From JANXXV01 sp038230275 (GTDB lineage Bacteria; Acidobacteriota; Terriglobia; Bryobacterales; Bryobacteraceae), in assembly GCA_038230275.1 (NCBI GenBank), contig JBBRNO010000071.1, positions 1-31,510 on the forward strand: DNA of 31,510 nucleotides, written 5' to 3'. The notes under the pieces were generated by a model. The model was not told the DNA's origin. It was given only the letters and a program-made list of their open reading frames with translations, and searched no databases. The translations under genes were made by a program, and so were the position numbers. Of the stretch, positions 1 to 7,149 are shown in pieces; position 1 is the first letter of the stretch, and each line of letters opens with the position of its first letter.

Positions 1-366
1 GACGCGTTCGACCGGGAATCGCTGGCATCCATCAATCCCCGCCCCTCCATCGCCATTGTTTCCGGACTGCATGAGCTGTTTCCCGATAACCGCATGGTGG
101 CCCGGTCGCTGTTGGGAATCTCGGAAGCGCTCACCGAAGATGGGTATCTCATCTACACGAATCAGCCCTGGCATCCGCAATTGGAAATGATCGCTCGCGT
201 GCTGGATAATCGCGAAGGAAAGCCATGGGTGATGCGCTGCCGGGCGCAGGCGGAAATGGATGAGCTTGTGCGGGCAGCGGGTTTTACGAAGTTGGATATG
301 TTGATTGATGTGCAGGGAATCTTTACCGTATCGCTGGCGCAGAGGACGAACGATAGTGGCAAGTGA
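1..366 (+). CDS. YnbC-like hydrolase/methyltransferase, C-terminal fragment
   Basis: The frame is open from the first base and ends at TGA 364-366, so only about 121 C-terminal residues are present. The text around 'SGLHELFPDN', 'GYLIYTNQPWHPQLE' and 'AEMDELVRAAGF' matches what I know of the C-terminal methyltransferase half (Methyltransf_20 type) of E. coli YnbC, in which an alpha/beta hydrolase is fused to a class I SAM-dependent methyltransferase. An ATG at 94 lies inside the conserved block and is not the true start. The acyltransferase and CdsA-like genes immediately downstream support a lipid-modifying role, because ynbC sits in the E. coli ynbABCD cluster with a CdsA-like gene. The substrate is unknown. 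Whether the hydrolase half is present cannot be seen from this window. Confidence 0.75.
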   Translation, partial: DAFDRESLASINPRPSIAIVSGLHELFPDNRMVARSLLGISEALTEDGYLIYTNQPWHPQLEMIARVLDNREGKPWVMRCRAQAEMDELVRAAGFTKLDMLIDVQGIFTVSLAQRTNDSGK

Positions 367-393
367 CAACACGGACGCGCGGGTAGCGGCACG

Positions 394-1041
394 TTGACAC
401 CGCGAGTCCATCCTTGCGCTGGACTGCTGGCCTCTCTTGCCAGGCTGGTCACCGGCGCCAACTCACGGTGGATCGACTGTCCGGTCGAACCCCGGCAGAG
501 GCTCTATTTCGCAAACCACACCAGTCATCTGGATTTCGTTGCGCTCTGGGCTGCTCTTCCGGAACCGCTGCGTTCACAAACGCGCCCCGTGGCAGCGCGC
601 GAATACTGGAAGCGGAATCGCGTGCGGTCTTACCTGGCGACCAATATTTTCCAATCCGTGCTGGTGGCACGGCCCGATCCGGCGGCGGAATCGAACGGGT
701 TTGGTCTGGCCGGCGGACGCACCATACTTTCGCCGCTGCTGGATGAACTGGAGAAGGGCGGGTCGCTCATTCTGTTCCCCGAGGGCACCCGGGGAAACGG
801 GGAGGAAGTGGGTGAATTCAAGGCAGGCCTGTATCATCTCTGCCGGTCGAACCCAGACATCGAAGCCGTTCCCGTTTACCTGGAGAACTTGAACCGGATC
901 CTGCCCAAGGGAGAGTTCCTGCCCTTGCCGCTATTAAGCCGGGTCACGTTCGGTCCGCCCATCCGGCCTGAGACCGATGAGGGCAAGAGTGAGTTTCTTC
1001 TTCGCGCCCGCCGCGCGCTTTGCCGGTTGAAAGACCTATGA
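394..1041 (+). CDS. Lysophospholipid acyltransferase (PlsC/LPLAT family)
   Basis: A 215-residue protein with the two hallmark LPLAT motifs: H42-x4-D47 in 'NHTSHLD', the catalytic His/Asp pair, and 'FPEGTR' at about 128-133, which binds the glycerol-phosphate acceptor. The family transfers an acyl chain from acyl-CoA or acyl-ACP to a lysophospholipid at the inner membrane. The length is normal for a minimal single-domain member. The start is set by a TTG at 394: the frame is closed by a stop at 364-366 and I see no ATG or GTG between that stop and the first conserved motif. There is no good Shine-Dalgarno site. It begins 27 bp after the YnbC-like gene and overlaps the next gene by 4 bp, so the three are probably co-transcribed. 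The exact lysolipid acceptor cannot be told. Confidence 0.85.
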   Translation: MTPRVHPCAGLLASLARLVTGANSRWIDCPVEPRQRLYFANHTSHLDFVALWAALPEPLRSQTRPVAAREYWKRNRVRSYLATNIFQSVLVARPDPAAESNGFGLAGGRTILSPLLDELEKGGSLILFPEGTRGNGEEVGEFKAGLYHLCRSNPDIEAVPVYLENLNRILPKGEFLPLPLLSRVTFGPPIRPETDEGKSEFLLRARRALCRLKDL

Positions 1042-1970
1042 GCATGGCTTGGCTCTTCGGCCTCAATATTGCATTCCTGGCCGCCGGCACTCTGGTTGGT
1101 CAGATTCTGAAACGTACCGTTCGGGCTGACGGCGCCCGGGCCGTTGTGGCGAACATGAACCTGCGCATCGTCACCTGGTGGGCGTTGTGTGCGATGGTGG
1201 GCTTGGCGTTTGCTCTCGGTGATGCGGTGGTAATCGTGTTGTTCGCCCTGTTCTCGTTCCTGGCACTTCGCGAGTTCATCACCCTCACGCCGACCAATCG
1301 CGGCGATCACCGTTCGCTCTTCTGGTCGTTTTTTGTGTTCACGCCATTGCAGTACGTTTTATTGTGGATGCAGTGGTACGGAATGTTCAGCATCCTGATT
1401 CCGGTCTACGCCTTTCTTTACGTTCCCACGCGCACCGCCATAGCCGGAGACAGCGAACACTTCCTTGAGAGAACAGCGAAAATCCATTGGGGGCTGATGA
1501 TCAGTACTTACTGCTTGAGTCACGCTCCGGCACTGTTGATCCTGAACATACCCGGGTACGCAGGCCAAAATGCCAAGCTCTTGTTCTATTTCCTGCTCAT
1601 CGTCCAACTGAGTGATGTGCTGCAGTATGCCTGCGGAAAATTATGGGGCAAGACACCGATTGCTCCACGCATCAGCCCGCACAAGACGTGGGAAGGATTT
1701 CTGGGTGGCATCGGGCTTGCCACCGCCATCGGCACGGCGCTCTACCGGGCCACGCCCTTCGCTCCCTGGCAAGCCGCTGCGCTATGCCTGATCATCACTC
1801 TGATGGGCTTCGCCGGGGGCCTCACCATGTCGGCCATCAAGCGCGATTACGGCGTGAAGGACTACGGGACCATCATTGCCGGCCATGGCGGCGTGCTGGA
1901 CCGCATCGATTCGCTCTGCTTCTCGGCGCCGATTTTCTTTCATCTGACGCGTTACTTCTTTGCTGTGTAG
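1038..1970 (+). CDS. CdsA-like phosphatidate cytidylyltransferase (YnbB-like)
   Basis: A 310-residue polytopic membrane protein. It carries the CDP-diglyceride synthetase signature near the C-terminus, from S265 to D291: 'SAIKRDYGVKDYG' followed by 'GHGGVLDRID'. It also has the family block 'SPHKTWEGFLGG' at about 213-224. The family activates phosphatidic acid with CTP to CDP-diacylglycerol. I chose ATG 1038 because it overlaps the acyltransferase stop as ATGA; a start at 1020 in the same frame would add six residues inside the upstream gene. Following a YnbC-like and a PlsC-like gene, it is more likely the YnbB-type paralogue than the housekeeping CdsA, but the sequence alone cannot settle that. 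Confidence 0.88.
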   Translation: MSMAWLFGLNIAFLAAGTLVGQILKRTVRADGARAVVANMNLRIVTWWALCAMVGLAFALGDAVVIVLFALFSFLALREFITLTPTNRGDHRSLFWSFFVFTPLQYVLLWMQWYGMFSILIPVYAFLYVPTRTAIAGDSEHFLERTAKIHWGLMISTYCLSHAPALLILNIPGYAGQNAKLLFYFLLIVQLSDVLQYACGKLWGKTPIAPRISPHKTWEGFLGGIGLATAIGTALYRATPFAPWQAAALCLIITLMGFAGGLTMSAIKRDYGVKDYGTIIAGHGGVLDRIDSLCFSAPIFFHLTRYFFAV

Positions 1971-2443
1971 AGGGCGGGTCTACTTCGGAGAAGTGGACTG
2001 GCTGGATGAAAATGTGGGTTTCCGGCCGTTGAAGCTTCCGCCGCGGGACGTTGGCTGCACGGCTGGACTTTCGGACACGAAATCGCTGGCCGGAGGAGGC
2101 ACCTGGTTCGGATCGGCAGTTGCCGCCACTTCGTTCAACGCCACCAGACCGTATCTGGTGCCGGAGATCTGGCCTATGGACTGGTGATTCCTCACCCGGT
2201 CTATTCTCTGGTCCGCGGTCAGAAGTATCGCGCGCGCGCTCGCATGTCCAATTGAAATTTCAGAATCCGATTTTTCATGATTGGTCAGTAGATCCCGTCG
2301 GCCATCATTTGGCCTTTTGGCACGGTGAGGCCGGACCCGGTGTAAAACATCCGCAGCATGTACCATCGGTCAGCAGCCGAATCGATCAAATGTTATGGCC
2401 GCCGCCCGGTGCTGTATCCTAGGAAGTTTGTGGAGGATTCGCT
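1971..2443 (+). other. Gene-free interval between the lipid and nucleotide-sugar operons
   Basis: These 473 bp hold no convincing gene. Several short overlapping open frames on both strands have no recognisable motif. Visible details are an alternating CG tract at 2229-2239, a 10-bp perfect palindrome TGAAATTTCA at 2253-2262, and an AT-richer patch around 2250-2300. A weak -10-like TATCCT lies at 2415-2420, just ahead of the rmlA ribosome binding site, without a credible -35. No hairpin followed by a T-run is evident after the CdsA-like gene. The rmlA promoter is presumably here. Confidence 0.55.
2432..2436 (+). promoter_or_regulatory. Strong Shine-Dalgarno site for rmlA
   Basis: GGAGG lies 7 nt before the GTG at 2444 and fixes that start. 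It is one of the few canonical ribosome binding sites in the window, consistent with rmlA being the first gene of its operon. Confidence 0.8.
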
Positions 2444-3196
2444 GTGAAAGGTATCGTACTCGCCGGTGGAACGGGCAGCCGGATGTATCCGCTGACGAAG
2501 ATCACCAACAAGCACCTGTTGCCCATCTACGACAAGCCGATGATCTATTACCCCATCCAAACCCTTGTGGATGCTGGGATTAAAGACATTCTGCTGGTTA
2601 CCGGAGGCCGCAACTCCGGTGACTTCCTACGCCTGCTGGCCAATGGCAAGGAGTTCGGCCTGAAACATCTGAACTATACCTACCAGGAAGGCGAAGGTGG
2701 CATTGCAGACGCGCTGGGGCTGGCGGAACACTTCGCAAATGGCGAAAAAATTTGCGTGATTCTGGGCGATAACATCGTTGAGAAAAGCATACGCCACGCC
2801 GTGGAGTGCTTCGAGAAACAGGAACGGGGAGCCAAGATACTGCTCAAGGAAGTTTCCGATGCCGAACGTTTTGGCGTGGCTGAATTCGACGGCGACCGCA
2901 TCATTGGCATACAGGAAAAGCCCAAGAATCCAAAATCCAATTACGCGGTCACCGGCCTGTACATGTACGACGCAACGGTTTTTGAGAAGGTCCGGAAACT
3001 GGTTCCGTCCGGACGCGGGGAACTCGAAATTACCGATGTGAATAACGCCTATATTCAGGAAGGCTCCATGACCTATGCCTATTTGGATGGTTGGTGGACC
3101 GATGCCGGAACTTTTGAATCCCTGCTGCGTGCGACGAACCTGGTGGCCAAATCCCGTCCGGAATCGGCAGCCGCCGCCGGGGCGGAAATACTCTGA
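2444..3196 (+). CDS. rmlA: Glucose-1-phosphate thymidylyltransferase
   Basis: A 250-residue sugar nucleotidyltransferase that makes dTDP-glucose from glucose-1-phosphate and dTTP, the first step of dTDP-deoxysugar synthesis in the cytoplasm. The N-terminal nucleotide-binding loop 'LAGGTGSRMYPLTK' is followed by 'NKHLLPIYDKPMIYYP', 'ILGDNI', 'FGVAEFDGDRIIGIQEKP', 'GELEITDVNN' and 'GWWTDAGT'. The length and text resemble the short Bacillus-type RfbA (about 245 aa) rather than the roughly 290-aa enterobacterial form with its extra C-terminal helices. Translation starts at GTG 2444 behind GGAGG. Its TGA overlaps the next ATG by one base (TGATG), so translation is probably coupled. A sister nucleotidyltransferase using another sugar phosphate is less likely given the adjacent rmlB. 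Confidence 0.93.
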   Translation: MKGIVLAGGTGSRMYPLTKITNKHLLPIYDKPMIYYPIQTLVDAGIKDILLVTGGRNSGDFLRLLANGKEFGLKHLNYTYQEGEGGIADALGLAEHFANGEKICVILGDNIVEKSIRHAVECFEKQERGAKILLKEVSDAERFGVAEFDGDRIIGIQEKPKNPKSNYAVTGLYMYDATVFEKVRKLVPSGRGELEITDVNNAYIQEGSMTYAYLDGWWTDAGTFESLLRATNLVAKSRPESAAAAGAEIL

Positions 3197-3744
3197 TGCT
3201 CTGGTCGGATGTCCAGCCACTCAGCTATCCCAAGTGTGAAAAGGGAATTGGGAAGCTGATTCAGTCCCCTACATCGGCGGATTTAATAGCTGGCGTGATC
3301 GTAGAACCCCATCCCATCTGGCCCGACGATCGTGGCTATTTTCTGGAAGTCCTGCGCCTGGGCAAGGGCATCGCCGGCCACTTTCCACCAGACACTACGC
3401 AAGTTTCCGCCGCCCTCAGCTATCCCGGCACCATCAAGGCATTCCACTATCATCAATACCAGACAGATTTCTGGGTACCCGCTTCCGGCATGTTCCAGGT
3501 AGCGCTGGTGGATTTGCGCACTGAATCGAAAACCTTCGGCCAGCGCAACACGTTTTATGTCGGCTCGCTGCGTCCGTGGCATCTGTTGATTCCGCCCGGC
3601 GTGGGCCACGGCTACAAGGTGATTGGCGCAGATCCGGCAATGCTGGTCTACGTGACGGACCGCACCTACAACCCTAAGGACGAGGGCCGCATCGCCCACA
3701 ACCACCCCGATATTCAATACGACTGGGAGACGCAATATAAATGA
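3196..3744 (+). CDS. RmlC-like dTDP-4-dehydrorhamnose 3,5-epimerase family protein, atypical
   Basis: A 182-residue cupin-type protein. Family features are 'VEPHPIWPDDRGYFLEVLR' (35-54), the block containing the presumed catalytic base at H84 ('KAFHYHQYQ'), 'VALVDLR' (102-108), 'IPPGVGHGY' (132-140) and 'TYNPKDEGRI'. Canonical RmlC carries RGLHxQ then GKLVR; here these read KAFHYHQ and TDFW, so the usual active-site lysine is missing. The protein stops at 'YDWETQYK' and lacks the C-terminal LSxKD segment that supplies the catalytic aspartate in enterobacterial RmlC. It sits between rmlA and rmlB with 1-bp and 4-bp overlaps, so it surely acts on a dTDP-4-keto-6-deoxy sugar. Whether it is a true 3,5-epimerase, a 3-epimerase or an isomerase is open. 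No rmlD follows. Confidence 0.78.
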   Translation: MLWSDVQPLSYPKCEKGIGKLIQSPTSADLIAGVIVEPHPIWPDDRGYFLEVLRLGKGIAGHFPPDTTQVSAALSYPGTIKAFHYHQYQTDFWVPASGMFQVALVDLRTESKTFGQRNTFYVGSLRPWHLLIPPGVGHGYKVIGADPAMLVYVTDRTYNPKDEGRIAHNHPDIQYDWETQYK

Positions 3745-4775
3745 AGCTGATAGTCACAGGCGCCGCCGGGTTCATTGGTTCGTGCTTCGTCCGGCAGGCC
3801 CTGTCCGTCGATTCCGGCATGGAAATTGTAGTGCTGGATAAGCTCACCTACGCGGGCAACCTGGAAAATCTGGCGCCCATCGCGCAGGATCCGCGGTATC
3901 GTTTTGTGAAGGGCGACATCTGCGACGCTCCCTTGGTCAACGAACTGTTTGAGGAAGCGAAGCCGGATGCGGTGGTCCATTTCGCGGCCGAGTCGCACGT
4001 GGACCGCAGCATCCTTGCACCGCTGGCATCGTTTGAAACGAACCTCCGCGGCACGTTCGTATTGCTGGAAGCAGCGCGAGCGCACAGGTTGGGCCGCTTC
4101 GTCCATGTGTCGACAGACGAAGTGTACGGCAGTTTGGAAGCTCCGCTCGAAGCCGATGAGTCGTATCCGTTGAAAGCCAGCAGCCCCTACTCTGCCGCGA
4201 AGGCTGGTTCCGATCTGCTTGCCCTCAGCTACCACACCACCTATAAGCTGCCGGTGGTGGTGACGCGCGCCTCCAACAATTACGGCCCCTACCACTTCCC
4301 GGAAAAGCTCATCCCGCTGATGATTTCCAATGCCATGGAAGACAAGCCGCTGCCGATTTACGGCGATGGGTTGCAGATCCGCGATTGGCTCTACGTGGAA
4401 GATCACACTCGGGCCATCCGCACCATTCTTGAGAAAGGCCGCGATGGGGAAGTCTACAACATCGGCGGCAACCGTTCGCTTCCGAATCTGGAAGTAGTCC
4501 GCCAGATTCTGGCCGCCACCGGCAAACCGGACAGACTGATGAAGTTCGTTGTGGACCGTCCGGGACATGACCGCCGTTATGCATTGTCCAGCGAAAAGCT
4601 GATGAAAGAAACCGCTTGGGCGCCCCTGATGAACTTCGAAGAGGGCCTGCGGAAGACCGTCGATTGGTATCGCGCCCATCAGGATTGGGTGCGCCGCGTG
4701 AAGTCCGGAGAATACCAGAATTACTATTCGAAGAATTACGACGATCGCCGGGGCGAATTAGCCTCCATGTCATAA
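3741..4775 (+). CDS. rmlB: dTDP-glucose 4,6-dehydratase
   Basis: A 344-residue extended short-chain dehydrogenase that converts dTDP-glucose to dTDP-4-keto-6-deoxyglucose using tightly bound NAD. Visible are the Rossmann motif 'TGAAGFIG' (6-13), 'LDKLTYAGNLENL' (32-44), 'FAAESHVDRS' (81-90), the RmlB-specific 'STDEVYGS' with T125-D126-E127, and the catalytic Y150-xxx-K154 ('YSAAK'). 'ASNNYGPYHFPEKLIPL' and 'NIGG' are also family text, and the length is normal. ATG 3741 overlaps the preceding stop as ATGA. With RmlA it forms the committed dTDP-deoxyhexose pathway. Nothing looks damaged. Confidence 0.95.
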   Translation: MKLIVTGAAGFIGSCFVRQALSVDSGMEIVVLDKLTYAGNLENLAPIAQDPRYRFVKGDICDAPLVNELFEEAKPDAVVHFAAESHVDRSILAPLASFETNLRGTFVLLEAARAHRLGRFVHVSTDEVYGSLEAPLEADESYPLKASSPYSAAKAGSDLLALSYHTTYKLPVVVTRASNNYGPYHFPEKLIPLMISNAMEDKPLPIYGDGLQIRDWLYVEDHTRAIRTILEKGRDGEVYNIGGNRSLPNLEVVRQILAATGKPDRLMKFVVDRPGHDRRYALSSEKLMKETAWAPLMNFEEGLRKTVDWYRAHQDWVRRVKSGEYQNYYSKNYDDRRGELASMS

Positions 4776-4784
4776 TAGTCGGCA

Positions 4785-6095
4785 GTGAAGTTTCCTCAGG
4801 ATACTCAAAATCACGCGCAAATTGCCGTCATCGGTCTGGGTTATGTGGGCTGTGTGACGGCCGCCTGCCTGGCGAATTTGGGCCATCGTGTCATCGGAGT
4901 CGACCGGGATACACATAAGGTAGAAAATGTTTTAAGCGGTAAGGCGCCGTTCTATGAACCGGGGCTGGAAGAACTGGTTCGCAGCACCGTTGCCTCCGGC
5001 CACCTCTCCGCGTCCACGTCGAACGAAGAAGGTCTGCGCGATGCCGACGTAGCGCTCATTTGCGTGGGAACGCCCTCGGAGAAGAACGGAAACCTGGGCC
5101 TGGATCAACTACGCCGCGTGGTCGCCGATATTGTGGAACTGCTGCCCCAGCTTTCCAAGCCGTTGATTATCGCCATCCGCAGTACAGTATTCCCCGGCAC
5201 GTGCGAGGAGATTGTGGAATCGGCGCTGCGCGATCATCCGGCGGTGCGCGTCGTCTCCAACCCGGAATTTCTTCGCGAAGGCACCGCGGTGCGCGACTTC
5301 GTGGACGCGTCGTTCCTGGTTGTAGGAGGAAAAGATCCCGCTGCTGTGAAGCGGGTGGCGGATCTCTATGGGCCGCTGCCAGTGGAGCCGTGCCTGGTAT
5401 CGCTGCGCACCGCGGAGATGATTAAGTACGCCTGCAACGCCTTCCACGCGGTGAAGATCTCATTCGCCAACGAAATCGGCGCTCTGAGCTCTGCGCTCGG
5501 AGTGGACGGGCGCGAAGTAATGGACACGCTTTGCAAGGACGCGAAATTGAATGTTTCGGCGGCATACCTGAAGCCGGGATTCGCGTTCGGGGGTTCCTGT
5601 CTGCCGAAGGATTTGCGCGCACTGGTCTTCCGTGCCAATCGCCTCGATTTGAAATTGCCGCTGCTTGAATCCGCGCTGCCCAGCAATCAGCAGCAACTGG
5701 AGCGCGCCATCGCGGCCGTGCTTGCGCTGCCGGCGGAGCGTATTGGAGTGGTTGGCCTGGCATTCAAGGAAAATACCGACGATCTGCGCGAAAGCCCGGT
5801 GATTTCTCTGCTGGAGCAGCTTATCGGCAAAGGCCGCAGCGTCCGTGTGTTCGATCCGCACATCCGTATGGACAACATCTACGGCGCAAACAGGAACTTT
5901 ATCCTGAATGCGATTCCACACATTGGCCGGCTCCTGGACAATACGCTACAGGATCTTCTCGGCTGGGCCAACTGTCTGGTGGTGACGCAGAAGCCCTCTG
6001 CCGAAGCCGCCGCGCAAATCGCCGCCAGCGGATTGCCCGTTCTTGATCTGGTGGGATCCTCCGCCTCTGCGCCAATCGCCTCACTTGTCCCGTAA
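4785..6095 (+). CDS. GDP-mannose 6-dehydrogenase-like nucleotide sugar dehydrogenase
   Basis: A 436-residue UDP-glucose/GDP-mannose dehydrogenase family enzyme that oxidises C6 of a nucleotide sugar to a uronate in two NAD-dependent steps. The N-terminal NAD fold begins at 'VIGLGYVG' (15-22); 'VGTPSEKNG', 'SNPEFLREGTA' and 'EMIKYACNAFHAVK' follow. The catalytic Cys is C272 in 'FAFGGSCLPKD', and the C-terminal domain has 'LAFKENTDDLRESP'. The Phe-Ala before GGS, the Leu after Cys and the downstream 'YGANRNFILNAIPHI' are closer to AlgD than to UDP-glucose dehydrogenases, which usually read GGSCFPKD. Sitting directly before gmd and fcl supports GDP-mannose as substrate, giving GDP-mannuronate. 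The start is GTG 4785, with no clear Shine-Dalgarno. A UDP-sugar substrate remains possible. Confidence 0.82.
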   Translation: MKFPQDTQNHAQIAVIGLGYVGCVTAACLANLGHRVIGVDRDTHKVENVLSGKAPFYEPGLEELVRSTVASGHLSASTSNEEGLRDADVALICVGTPSEKNGNLGLDQLRRVVADIVELLPQLSKPLIIAIRSTVFPGTCEEIVESALRDHPAVRVVSNPEFLREGTAVRDFVDASFLVVGGKDPAAVKRVADLYGPLPVEPCLVSLRTAEMIKYACNAFHAVKISFANEIGALSSALGVDGREVMDTLCKDAKLNVSAAYLKPGFAFGGSCLPKDLRALVFRANRLDLKLPLLESALPSNQQQLERAIAAVLALPAERIGVVGLAFKENTDDLRESPVISLLEQLIGKGRSVRVFDPHIRMDNIYGANRNFILNAIPHIGRLLDNTLQDLLGWANCLVVTQKPSAEAAAQIAASGLPVLDLVGSSASAPIASLVP

Positions 6096-6099
6096 TCCT

Positions 6100-7149
6100 A
6101 TGAAAAGAGCTTTAATTTCGGGTATTACTGGCCAGGACGGATCGTTTCTGGCGGAGCTGCTTTTATCCAAGGGTTATGAAGTGCACGGCATTGTGCGCCG
6201 CGCATCTACGTTTAATACGGAGCGGCTGGATTCCATCTACCTGGACCCGCACGAACCGAACGCCAGCCTGCATCTGCACTACGGCGACGTTACCGATGGA
6301 GCGTCTTTGCGCCACATTATGGACAAAGCGCAGCCGGACGAAGTGTATAACCTGGCCGCCCAATCGCATGTAAGAGTCAGCTTCGATCAAGCCGAGTACA
6401 CGGCGGACGTGGTAGCCACTGGCACCCTTCGTTTTCTCGAAGTGGTACGGGATTACGTTGCTCCAAGCGGCAAGCAGGTGCGCTTCTACCAGGCCGGGTC
6501 GTCGGAAATGTTTGGCGCCGCCAATCCGCCGCAAAGCGAGAGCACCGAATTTCATCCGCGCAGCCCCTATGCTGTCAGCAAGGTGGCGGCGCATTGGTAC
6601 GCGGTAAATTATCGCGAAGCGTACGGCCTTTTTATCTGCAATGGAATCCTGTTCAATCACGAATCGCCCCGGCGCGGAGAAACCTTCGTAACCAGAAAAA
6701 TTACCCGCGCGCTGGGCCGTATCAAACTGGGCATGCAGGAGAAATTGTTCCTGGGAAATCTGACGGCCAAGCGCGACTGGGGTTACGCCGGCGACTACGT
6801 GGAAGCCATGTGGCTGATGCTGCAGCAGGATGAGCCTGACGACTATGTTGTGGCCACCGGCGAATCCCATTCCGTGACGGAATTTCTGGATCTGGCCGCC
6901 TTCCACTATGGCATTGACGATTGGCGTCCCTTTGTACAGACCGATTCCCGTTACTTCCGCCCTACCGACGTAAATTATCTGTTGGGCGACCCAAGCAAGA
7001 TCCGCCGCAAACTGGGCTGGCAGCCGAAAGTCACCTTTGAAGAACTCATCCGGAAGATGGTGGCGCACGACATGGAGCTTGCAAAACAAGAACAGACCCT
7101 GACGCATGCCGGCCACAAGGTTGTCATGCGCGGGCTTTCGCATGGATAG
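6100..7149 (+). CDS. gmd: GDP-mannose 4,6-dehydratase
   Basis: A 349-residue short-chain dehydrogenase that makes GDP-4-keto-6-deoxymannose, the entry to GDP-fucose and GDP-rhamnose. Hallmarks are 'ALISGITGQDGSFLAELL' (4-21), 'HGIVRRASTFNTERL' (29-43), 'NLAAQSHVRVSF', 'QAGSSEMFG' (131-139), the catalytic pair in Y157-AVS-K161, and 'NHESPRRGETFVTRKI', which is diagnostic of Gmd. The start is ATG 6100, 4 nt after the preceding stop; an earlier in-frame start would fall inside the dehydrogenase gene. Length is typical. It overlaps fcl by 8 bp, and the two catalyse consecutive steps. Confidence 0.95.
   Translation: MKRALISGITGQDGSFLAELLLSKGYEVHGIVRRASTFNTERLDSIYLDPHEPNASLHLHYGDVTDGASLRHIMDKAQPDEVYNLAAQSHVRVSFDQAEYTADVVATGTLRFLEVVRDYVAPSGKQVRFYQAGSSEMFGAANPPQSESTEFHPRSPYAVSKVAAHWYAVNYREAYGLFICNGILFNHESPRRGETFVTRKITRALGRIKLGMQEKLFLGNLTAKRDWGYAGDYVEAMWLMLQQDEPDDYVVATGESHSVTEFLDLAAFHYGIDDWRPFVQTDSRYFRPTDVNYLLGDPSKIRRKLGWQPKVTFEELIRKMVAHDMELAKQEQTLTHAGHKVVMRGLSHG

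Noticed and set aside
2229..2239. Alternating CG tract as a Z-DNA or regulatory element
   Set aside because: Eleven bases in GC-rich DNA can arise by chance; not enough to call a functional element.
1980..2366. Possible small gene or gene remnant in the intergenic gap (both strands have frames of 75-128 residues)
   Set aside because: I read the frames and found stretches that look protein-like in isolation, but they lie in different frames with intervening stops and match no family I know.
3714..4679. 321-residue open frame antisense to rmlB
   Set aside because: rmlB in the other strand is unmistakable with all catalytic motifs; the antisense frame has no recognisable motif and is a shadow of GC-rich codon bias.
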